Assembly (NCBI GenBank): GCA_963565915.1
Contig: OY751489.1
Coordinates: forward strand, 248,001-312,000
Reading direction: 5' to 3'
Source of the DNA: Entoloma clypeatum
Taxonomy: Eukaryota > Basidiomycota > Agaricomycetes > Agaricales > Entolomataceae
Length of the DNA stretch: 64,000 nt
Below are positions 35,505-44,110 of the stretch, piece after piece. The translations under genes were made by a program, and so were the position numbers. The notes below the pieces were generated by a model. It saw only the letters and a program-made list of their open reading frames with translations, made no database searches and was not told the DNA's origin. Within the stretch, counting starts at the first letter, position 1; each line of letters starts with the position of its first letter.

Positions 35505-35695
35505 ATTGAGCCTACACAAGCCTATGAAGCTACAGTACTATGGTCCTACCAGGCTTCTATACTACACAATGTTATGGTGCTATGATGTTACATTGCTATT
35601 GGGGTTTAGTACTACATTGCTATGCCTGCCAGTGAGGTTACTACACAGTGCTATGTCTGCTATGCACGTGAGTGTGTTTGCTATGGTTTGCTATG
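35505..35695. repeat. Right subterminal repeat region of the Plavaka-type element
   Basis: Repeated TGCTATG/ACTACA motifs, mainly the reverse complement of those at the left end (CATAGCA). It ends where LINE coding similarity begins at about 35696. Confidence 0.55.
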
Positions 35696-36882
35696 GCCGT
35701 GGGACCACTTTGCTGATGAGCGCAGTTGCCTGCAAAGAGTGGAGATCCGGGTCTGTGCCATGTCTGTGGCACGCCTGATGGCGTTGACAGAGTTGGTGAA
35801 GATGTGGATTTCTTCCAGTTGTGAGAGACCCCCTAGCAGACTAACCAGGCTGGAGAACCCGTGTCCGATGGCTAAGGTTTCAGTGTTGTCAGAGACTGCG
35901 AGGCCACCTGCTGCCCAGTCTTTGTTGATTGAGTATCCCATGTGCCAGGTTCCCAAGCTGCAATAGCTTGGTGACCCGATGCAAGGGATGAAACGGCTGT
36001 GTCAGTGACAATGACACAGACTTGTTGGAGCAAATGTTGGTGTCAAACACTTTATTAAGAGTGCTAAGGCGCAACTTTCTGGCTTCGGCGTGATCCTTAG
36101 CGGTCTTGCCACGAATAAGGGTGATGTCGTGGATAACGTGATCAGGGAAGCGGTCGAGGATGTGTTTGCCTGGTTCGTTGTAGTTGTTGAAAGGTGATAG
36201 GGGGACAGTAACGTTTGCACGATATGCCCAGATATCAACGAGGGGGAATTTAAGGTTATACATAAATTCTGGGGAGTACCATGGATGCTTTGAGGGGTCA
36301 TCCTCATCACAGACCATGACAGTCATGTGTCATGGTGCAAGAGAATGCATATGGACACGGTTTCTGCAGGATAGCTTTTTTAGGTGCAAATGCACTGGAG
36401 GCAAGCCAGCGAGAGATTCAACCGCCCCTGTGGGGGTGGTGCAGAAGGCTCCCAGGATCCACAGGGCTGCGCGCCTCTGGACTCTGGAGATGGACTTGAT
36501 GACACCCTTATTACAGGCACCATCAAAGTTCCAAAGATTAGCACCATATAGAGTGATCGGCAAAATGCACGAATGGTACAGGGTGCGTTTGTGTTTGGGC
36601 GTGAGTCCTCAGACTGAGTTTCTCAGAGAAAGTAAGGCTCCCATTGCAGAGAATGCCTTAGTGGCATACCGTTTTGCATGTTCAGTGAAGAGTAGCTTAT
36701 GGTCGAAGAAGAATCCCAAGTACCTCCAGAAGTCTTGGGAACGAGGGGGGAGTCGCTGGTGAAGGGCACATATCCTAGGTCAACCGGGGGGTCATCGTCA
36801 CCATTCTTCCTGGAGAAATGGAACGCCTCCAACTTGGAGTGTTCAAGGACAAGCCCTAGGGCTGTGGTCAACTCGAACAGAC
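35696..36882 (-). pseudogene. LINE reverse transcriptase C-terminus and RNase H start, frameshifted
   Basis: Reading down the minus strand: LTTALGLVLEHSKLEAFHFSR and VDLGYVPFT (RT thumb region), LYGANLWNF...RVQRRAALWILGAF, then a connecting region and the RNase H start (LAIGHG, IHIFTNSVNAIRR). There are frame changes near 36.7 kb and a stop before 36.33 kb. Near 35.75 kb a small local duplication (ACAGAC twice, 11 bp apart) shifts the frame. Past it the LINE reading continues for about 20 codons to 35696. Those codons are homologous to the first codons of the other LINE part (25.05-25.1 kb), at roughly 70% nucleotide identity over 27 bases. The 5' truncation is at 36882, next to the 14-bp target duplication. 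Confidence 0.75.
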
Positions 36883-36965
36883 TACCAAGTCCATTCTTCT
36901 ACAAGTAAATACAGTGATTTTGAGATAGAAATGAAGAGAAACAAATGAAGACTCACCGAGATAAT
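36883..36965. repeat. Second half of the split tandem-repeat copy
   Basis: Begins with TACCAAGTCCATTC (duplicate of 16497-16510) and continues with the block expected next in the repeat unit (TTCTAC..GTAAATAC, GAGATAGAAATGA, CACCGAGAT). It completes copy 3 of the repeat at 16.1-16.5 kb. Confidence 0.8.
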
Positions 36966-37335
36966 GTTGATGAAGGTGATGTAGTAGAGCAGTAGTGGAG
37001 GTGAACACGAGATCATCAATCATTGATTAGTGGCTGTGAACATCATCTAAAATGGAACAGTCGAAAAATATTGTAGAAAACTTTCTCAACAGTGCTCACT
37101 CCACTCAAGGTTCTGCAGGTTCGAACCTCAGGTCTGGGTCCAACTAAATGCTGGACCTGGACCTGTGATGGAGGTTCGGTCCAGCAGATGGCTGGACTTG
37201 AACCCTGAACCTCAGGTCCAGTCCAGGTTCGGACCAGGTTCTCAGGGTTCAGGAACCAGACCGCGGCCAGTCTATCAATGGGAACTGCCACTTGGATAAA
37301 CAAACAAAGAAACCAACAGGTGGCATTGAGGGCAG
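36966..37335. other. Noncoding, GGTCCAG/GGTTC-rich
   Basis: No gene. 37100-37262 is built of irregular GGTCCAG, GGACCTG and GGTTCGAACC-like motifs, resembling those at about 15.95-16.03 kb on the other side of the transposon block. Confidence 0.5.
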
Positions 37336-38783
37336 TGGATGACTTCCCGTAAGGTTTAGAATCCCAGATTATTTTCTAAATCGATAAGTGAGCAGAGTCT
37401 GAATAATCTAGGTCTAGGTTTCCAAACCATAAACACTTTTTTGATCAAGGCCAATAAATCCAGCAAAATTGGCATGTGATTTCACCGAGGTCACATGTTA
37501 ACAGTTCCAGAGTGATGAAGCATGTCTGTAGGTGGGTTCATGACATTCCTCAACTTGTGAAGTATCAAGAAACCATTTTATAGATAGTATTTACGTGTTC
37601 CGCACATTTTTTTCATGTTTAGCAGAGTCATTGAAGCATATGGGCCAAATGTAGGCTGGTTCATGGCTTTCCAGCTAAGGAATATCATTTTAAGGTGCTA
37701 TAAGTATTTTCTGTGTCATATGGGACATACTATGGGCATTAGAACGGGTCGACAATAGGGAATGTCGAGCATCACCATCAAGAGCGAGATCAGGAACTGG
37801 GGTCGCGGGCGATGAATATGCTGACAAACATTCAGAAACATGGAATTTGAACTAGACGAGGCATGTCACAAGACAAAATGCAAACTTTGGCCTCTGCAAA
37901 TAATAATGAGAAAGAGTTTGTGAAGGAATATTTTGTAAAAAAGACTTTGGCTGCAGAGAAAGAAAGCCTTTCCTTGCACCCAAATATTTTGAATTTGGCT
38001 ATCATATTCTAAAAGAATTTGGCATTTAAGTAATAAGATATTTTGCTGAGGGGAAAAAACATATTTCTCTGGACAAAAGTTGAAAGGGAAAGTAATGGAA
38101 GATTTTATTTTTCACATTTCATTTGGGCATTAAAAATGTTTTGCTTTTGCATTTGCCATGTGTTCTGCCAAATGATTATTTTGTCAATTGTTTTCAAAAT
38201 GCATTTTGCATGTGCCAAAGTTTAAAGATTTCAAATTAAACTTTAGCCCATGCGAAATTTGAAATCTTTTGTTTTGGCACATGCAAAATGTGTTATGAAA
38301 GCAATTGACAAAATAATCACTTGGCAGGACACATGACAGATGTGAAAGCAAAACATTCTCAATGCCCCAATGAAATGTGAAAAATAGAAATTTTCCATTC
38401 CTTTCCCTTTCAACTTTTGTCCAGAGAAATATGTTTTTTCCTGTCAGCAAAATATCTTATTACTTAAATGACAAATTCTTTTAGAATATTATAGCCAACT
38501 TCAAAGTATTGCATTACCTTTGGATGCAAGGAAAGGCTATCTTTCTCTGCAGCCAAAGTCTTTTTTACAAAATATTCCTTCACAAACTCTTTCTCATTAT
38601 CATTTGCAAAGGCCAAAGTTTGCATTTTGTCTTGTGTGTGTTCCAGATTAAAAGTCCAGAAGAGGGTGCAGTTCAAAGTCCGATGACAGGTGCGACCCAT
38701 TTGGCAAGCGTGATCTCGGCTAACCTCGCTTAACTGGTTTAGAATCAATATCTAGGTTTCTAAACCTTACGGGAAGGCATCCA
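37336..38783. mobile_element. Foldback-type nonautonomous element, 1.45 kb
   Basis: Ends carry a 26-bp terminal inverted repeat with one mismatch (37336-37361 and 38758-38783), whose core is CTTCCCGTAAGGTTTAGAA. Inside, a second and much longer inverted repeat forms a near-perfect hairpin. I see no target duplication and no transposase. Between the left terminal repeat and the hairpin are two diverged ~130-bp direct copies ('GGTTCATG' blocks near 37.53 and 37.66 kb). The class of transposase that mobilised it is unknown. The neighbouring host gene starts about 370 bp further on. Confidence 0.75.
37867..38636. repeat. Long inverted repeat: arms ~370-384 bp, loop ~16 bp
   Basis: Arms are about 37867-38236 and 38253-38636. 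Both begin with CACAAGACAAAATGCAAACT when read inward. Identity looks above 90% with a few small indels. Open frames on both strands (about 60-95 codons) are mirror products of the palindrome. A transcript across it would fold into a long double-stranded RNA. Confidence 0.9.
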
Positions 38784-39155
38784 GTCTTGTAGACGATAGG
38801 GCAGTACTCTGCGTGATAGAAGCCACCGAGGTGCATGATCTTCATCCAACAAATCTCCACATCAGTCGCTGACATGCGGCACGAGGTTCCCCTGCTCTCA
38901 ATGTGGGGAGGGACACAGTCTCAGAGCCTCTTCACACAAATTTTGGGATGATCTTGTTTGCGATGCATACAATGTTTCAATCGAGGGGCAGTACATTTGT
39001 TTTCTAAGATGAAGTGGCTAGAAAGAATGAATAATATTTTCGCGCAAAGAGACTGTCAGATAACCCCAATGGATCTACGGAAAGCAACTGATAAATAAAA
39101 ATCATGCGCCAGCGCTGAGAGAGCGTACCCACTCCCCTCCCCCCCACCCTCCCCT
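38784..39155. other. 3' flank of the RhoGAP gene, no other gene
   Basis: No coding region. The last part (39118-39170) is C-rich on the plus strand and probably 3' UTR of the minus-strand gene that follows. Confidence 0.5.
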
Positions 39156-41672
39156 TCACCCATCCACGCCCAACACATCACGAGCTCTCCACTGCGGCAC
39201 CGGCGGAGCCGAACTGGGAGGACTAAAAAACCCCTCCGCAGTGATCCCAAACGCTTCCACCCCCGCCCCACTCGACTTCCTCGTCGTCCCCCGCCCAACC
39301 GATATCGACCCCTTCTTCCCCTGCGTCCCCGCCCCAGGCTCAATGCTGATTATCGACTTCGCCTTCCCCATCGACGGGTATCCATACGGGCCCCCAACGG
39401 ATCCGTTCCCCGCACCGAATGCAGAATGCACGGACGGCACTCCCGAACCCGAGGGCCTGTTCCGCTGCCGTGGTCGATACGGCACGGATCCCCCGTTCAG
39501 ATGGGCGCTGGGTGGTTGTTGCAGTCCGGCGGCGGCCCTGCCATTGCTGCTCTGCTCTGGGGGGCCGATGGGCATGACAAGCATAGCGTCGTCTATCGAG
39601 TCGTCGTCCTCGTTATACGAGAGCGGCCGTTGAGGCCTTGAATCAGCGGCGAAAGCCCGGGGTTGGGGAAGAGCCTCGCTTCTGTCTCGGACTTCATCAA
39701 AGATCTCATAGTACCGCCGTATGCAGGCGAGTATCACCATCCCCAATGTCGTTTGCCCTTCTTTAAGGCCGGGGATGGCGGGCGTGGGGGCATTGGACTG
39801 TAAGATGGCGGGACCACCGGGGATGGCGCACATCATGACGTCGCGGACGGGGTTGGGGCCCTTCACGAGGTTTGGACAAAGGACAAGAGAGAGGTTGTAG
39901 GCATCCATCCGGTTTGACTCGGCTCTCAGAGAAATTTCGTGCATCAGGTCTGGGATGAGGGGTGAGCAGGGGAAACGTAGGGAGTACACAGAGCGAGAGC
40001 ATACGGAGAACGTGGCTGAGGAGGATGTATATGCAGGGCGGCAACACCGGCAACAAGGTTTCACGGATGTACAGGATACTTGCCATCTCGTCGGTCTCGC
40101 CGGAAGGAGGCGGGCACTGGTTGATGACGGGGTATAGGCTTTCGGGGAAGACGGGATCAGGGAGGTCTCGCATATATTTCTTCAAGAGGACTGCGGCCAA
40201 GTGAGGGTCACCAAAGCTGTCCAACGAAACGACATTCCCTGTGTTTTCCGTCAGTAAAACGCCAGGAAACAACAAGGGTAGCATCAGGCACCTCGATCGT
40301 AAGCATCTTGGGCTGCTTTAAGCATCACCGTTGGCGGTGATCTTCTGAATATGCCCACCTCCAGTAAGCCTTAGGTTTGCAATCGGTAAAAGTATGTAGG
40401 GAAAAAGTATCGACAACACTCACCATTTTCTCGGAGGTACTGTATTGAATCCTTCACCACACGAGGTAAGCCTCCCTTCTCCCCACCATAACCCATCAGG
40501 TCCTCTAATGGTACGCCAAAGATATGGGAACGAATAGGTGTTGGAAGAACGATCGTCCTTTCAAACTTGAGATTTTCCCTGAAAAACTCCAGTTGAGGCA
40601 ATGTGTAGTGGCGAAACAGTGCGGAACTTACTGGTATACGGAGGGAGGGATATCTATTTGAGTTACCGGCACAATTTGGGCCAGGTCCGAAAGGGTTTTG
40701 ATATAGACAAGTTTTCTGAAAAACTTTGGGCTGGACGAACGCAAAAGAATGAGCTTTGAAAACAACCAAGGACGAACACGGACTCGCCTGATGATGGCAC
40801 CAGCCAAAGAAAAAAGCACTGGTTTTTCATTCATTGGAAAATTTCAGAGAGGAGGGGGGGAGGAAGATGAACACACTCTTGGAGAAGAACGAAGAGTGGA
40901 CGATGTACTAGATGAACTATCATTTGAGTTATTATATACACCACAGGATTTGGAAACCGACCCACCAGTTGCTTGAGATTCTTGCGGTATTTCCGACTCA
41001 AGCTGCGGTACGCTTTCCATATCCAGTTCGTGCTCGGAGTATGCTTTCCGCCTGCCGCGAAAAACACCACAGTATAGTCCGACTCGACTGCATGGTACGT
41101 GAATGGCGGACTGACGGGGCGAGAACACGAAAACGCACCATAAAGGTCGAGGTAGGAAAGTATCAGGCTGATCGACGTCGTCAAACACTCATCCCTGCAG
41201 AGAAGTGGGAGACGGAGACGTACGCGAGCAGGAGGTCATACGAAACGTCTCGCGGATCTGGCAAAGCAGATGCGTTAAAAACGACCCTTTTCTTGGGTGA
41301 TACATCATCTCCGTCGAATTACGTGCAAGGTTCGACATACATTGGTCGAGTTCTGTGTGAAAACAAACGATCACCGGGAGAGAGTTGTTGTCAGAAGCTC
41401 GGCATCATCGCCACATGAAGGACTCACTCAAAATCTACCCCAGCCTGGAAGATTATCCTCGTCATGACTTCCTGGACTACCTCCGACTCCTCATCTCCCA
41501 TGGTCCCGACCAGCCCGTTGCCGTTCGGGTGTGACCGTCTGGCCCATGGTACATTGATCTTGCGCTTCATCCCGATTGGAAAGAGAGGGGACCGGGGTTC
41601 TGGTCTGTGGGGTGACGTTGTTGCTGTCGACAACGCGGCTAGCCGCTGCTTGAGGTTGAGGGGACGGGCCAT
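39156..41672 (-). CDS. CRAL-TRIO (Sec14-like) plus RhoGAP protein
   Basis: GTPase-activating protein for Rho-type GTPases with an N-terminal lipid-binding CRAL-TRIO/BCH-like domain, acting in polarity and actin signalling at membranes. Start: ATG at 41672 (MARPLNLKQRLAALS). Exons then give VVFNASALPDPRDVSYDLL, SDYTVVFFAAGG, WIWKAYRSLSRKYRKNLKQL, YIVHSSFFSK, and LFSLAGAIIS/PKFFRKLVYI, a CRAL-TRIO pattern. The RhoGAP domain starts with IFGVPLEDLMGY, has the arginine-finger block GIFRRSP, then DPHLAAVLLKKYMRDLPDPV and NRMDAYNLSLVLCPNLVK. A Pro/Ser/Gly-rich tail ends at a stop at 39156. About nine introns; the one at 40731-40787 has a GC donor. Closest in layout to fungal ECM25-like or animal p50RhoGAP-like proteins. 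It is divergent with the MYND gene 115 bp upstream. Confidence 0.88.
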
Positions 41673-41787
41673 GGGAAGTCTGCAACGGAGCAGGCACGAG
41701 GATGGGGTGCAAGAGACTGTGGGAACATAAGGTACAAGTAAATTTGATCGTCAAACCAGTCTCTTTTGGGCCTCCATTTCGAGCACG
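41673..41787. promoter_or_regulatory. Short bidirectional promoter region
   Basis: Only 115 bp separate the RhoGAP ATG (minus) from the MYND-gene ATG (plus), so both promoters and 5' UTRs must overlap here. No clear TATA box. Confidence 0.45.
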
Positions 41788-43818
41788 ATGGATTTGGATC
41801 GATATGAAGCACTCAGGAAATTGAGGGAAACCCCACAAATGGTACGCGATTTCTTAGAGAATCTACGTGTCCGACCAGTTTTCAACTTTTCATGTGACTT
41901 TCCAGAGGACTACGACAACTAACGGAAATCGCGAATGTATGGCAAGAGGTGAATTTAAAGGGGAGTTCGTCTCATCTTATGTAGTTGACCAATTTCCCTG
42001 TCACAGGTCCCTGGACTTCTCTCGATGGGTGTTGTTGATCTGTTTTTCACACAACTCGACCCCAACAAAACTCCTGCCGATCTGGACCGCGCGCTGGATC
42101 TATCACAGACAGCCATTAATTGCGCTTTTCCCGCATTTATCGGCCTAACCCCGCTGGGAAACTTCATACAGGATCGCGACGACTTCGGCCCGGAAATCAT
42201 TTTGCGCCTGGCCGGGTGTATTCAAATGGAGCGTGTTCTTCTTCTCAGGACGCATTCACAACCCGAGATGCCCTCCCCAAGCGCAGAAAGTGACCTTGGA
42301 CGTGATCGCAGGGACATGGTACTCCCTCAGCCGCTGCCCCAGCGTCCGCAAAGTCATGATGGAGACCCCGGGAAGCATCGAGATCGCTAGCCAAATGTTG
42401 GTCATCGAGGACCGGGGGAACGTGCCCTCCATCATCGACATCCCAACCCCTTCCGCTGCGCTGGGACGACAAAAAGTGCGAGGCGCTGGACCGGGTGCTC
42501 GCCGCCACAGGTGGAAACCCTGATAACATCGTCAAGCTCACCATGTCGCGTCTGCGTAGCGCTATCAGCAGCTCGCGCATCCCGGGGGCCAGACTCGCCG
42601 TATATCTTGACCTGTTGGGCCACCTGTGCCGCGGGCCCCAGACCCCGCTTCGTTTTGCGTTTCTCCATGCCGGCACAATCGTCATCTGCACGAAGATCAC
42701 TCTTGATGTTTCCAAGTTACTCAATGCGGGAGGACCTCCGATATTGTTGGACGTCATGGTAGCGGCTTTCGGCTATCTCTTCAATTGCTTGGAGTCGACG
42801 GATGGGTTCTCTTGGGTGATACAGGCTATCAATCCGATGATTGCGACATGGTCCTGGCCGTTTTCCGAAGTCACTTGCCAAGATATCTTGTTTATCGCTT
42901 GGTGATCGAGGCTGTTGACTCGATGATGAAGAAGCTTCCCGAATCTTCTCAAGCAAGAGTCGCCACCAGAAGCAACTTGGCGTCGAGGATATGGAGGGAC
43001 TTTCACCAGCTAGCACTTGAACGTTTTCTGGTGACATTGCAGGCTAATTATGTCAAGAAGAACGCCGCGACCTGCGACAATGTTCACGTCGGTATCCAAC
43101 TAGCTGTGTCATAGCGCCCGCTCATCTGGTTCTCTTCCTCCAGTGCCAAAAGGTGGATGTGCGGAACACCTTTCGAAAATGTTCCGGTTGTTCGTCAACG
43201 CTATACTGCTCGAAGGAATGCCAAACAATAGCATGGAAAGAAGGTGGACACAAGGAAATGTGCAAACTGAAGCATCGCCGGTATGACAGCCGTTCTATCC
43301 GGAGAGACGGAGAACTCAAGTTACTACTATCTTTAGAGGGCAAATCACAAGCGATATCCCCATCCGATGGCGCCTTCTTCCATCACCTCTTCCCTCGTGA
43401 CGCCCGACACCACCTGCCGCTTCTCCGCCGGCTCGCGCTGCAACAATTCCCGGGCACGGCCCAGGACGCGCTCGTCATTTGCATCGACTACACCGTCGTG
43501 CCGCCCGAGTTTTCATTATTCCCCTTGGCCGATTATGAGCAAAACTTGCCGGAGACTCGTGGCTCGGCCAACGCGATGGCACGGAACGAGGCACTTATCG
43601 AGCGTGCACGAAACCATCCGGGGAAATTCGTGGTCATACGGAGCCAGGTTCCGAATGGACAAGATCGTCAGATGGTCCTGAACATCGTGGCGGGGGATTT
43701 CTGGGAGGACGGTGGGACCCGGTGGCGTTCTGAGGGTGAGGGTGAGGATGGAGAGTCTGGAACGATGACAGATGGAATCGATGTCATTATGCAGAAAATG
43801 GCATCTGGGGAGCTCTGA
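41788..43818 (+). CDS. MYND-type zinc-finger protein
   Basis: Member of a large Agaricomycete family with one C-terminal MYND finger and an all-helical N-terminal region; function mostly unknown, MYND fingers bind proline-rich partners. ATG at 41788 begins MDLDRYEALRKLRETP. Following exons give GVVDLFFTQLDPNKTPADL, DVIAGTWYSLSRCPSV, GGNPDNIVKLTMSRL and LPRYLVYRLVIEAVDSMMKKL. The finger is CDNVH.../FRKCSGCSSTLYCSKECQ...WKEGGHKEMC (43.08-43.27 kb); the first Cys pair may lie at the exon joint near 43.08-43.14 kb. The last exon reads FFHHLFPRDARHHLPLLRRLA and ALVICIDYTVVP and ends at 43818. Several 50-60 bp introns. I see no lesion. Confidence 0.85.
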
Positions 43819-44110
43819 GATGCATGCATATCTGACTGCTCTCAGTCTGCTCTCTCGCATACTTGATACATATGGGTCCAATTATGAAGCTACGAAGCTG
43901 ACAGCCTAACGCTTTCTGTCAGGTTGTCTCACTAGCCTGGCATGTTGAACCCTGACTTACCCCGATGTGGATCTCGATCAACAAATGATGGATTGAGCTC
44001 GGTATTAATGAAATCCCGAGAGCCGGTCTAACGTTTTGCTTGGACAACCATGATAAAGACCACATCCGCGATCCGGAACCTGATAGCAAGACGCCCTCTC
44101 AGCAGTCACA
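43819..44110. other. Intergenic, promoter side of the ligase gene
   Basis: No gene; 292 bp between the MYND stop and the ligase start. No clear TATA box recognised. Confidence 0.4.

Larger units (their letters stand above)
25103..35695. mobile_element. Plavaka-type (CACTA-like) DNA transposon with additional genes
   Basis: A 10.6-kb segment lying between the two LINE parts. It contains a full Plavaka transposase (28793-31981), a divergent DUF6532-type gene (25673-28668), and 3.7 kb of further sequence with a decayed gene, a minisatellite and a hypothetical gene. Both ends are rich in short CATAGCA/TAGCACT motifs: forward at the left (25103-25480) and mainly as the reverse complement at the right (about 35505-35695), as for subterminal transposase-binding repeats. 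I could not fix exact terminal inverted repeats or a target duplication, so the limits come from where LINE homology stops and are good to perhaps 20 bp. Confidence 0.6.
16511..36882 (-). mobile_element. 5'-truncated LINE (non-LTR retrotransposon), host of nested insertions
   Basis: Minus-strand LINE with RT/RNase H coding sequence of a family common in Agaricomycetes. Its 3' end carries a poly-A tail (19 T on the plus strand, 16511-16529). The 14-bp sequence TACCAAGTCCATTC lies just outside both ends (16497-16510 and 36883-36896), a target-site duplication, and the interrupted tandem-repeat copy resumes on the far side. The 5' end is truncated within the reverse transcriptase, as usual for target-primed insertion. 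Later insertions occupy most of the span: a solo LTR, a gypsy element and a Plavaka-type element. The two coding parts overlap by about 18 codons, so the element is not a simple single copy. Confidence 0.75.

Noticed and set aside
37125..37145. GGTTCGAACC motif as a tRNA T-arm
   Set aside because: It is part of a GGTCCAG/GGTTC repeat patch; no acceptor, D or anticodon arm can be formed around it.
37867..38636. Protein frames of 60-95 codons on both strands
   Set aside because: They are mirror products of the inverted repeat and lack start context or domains.
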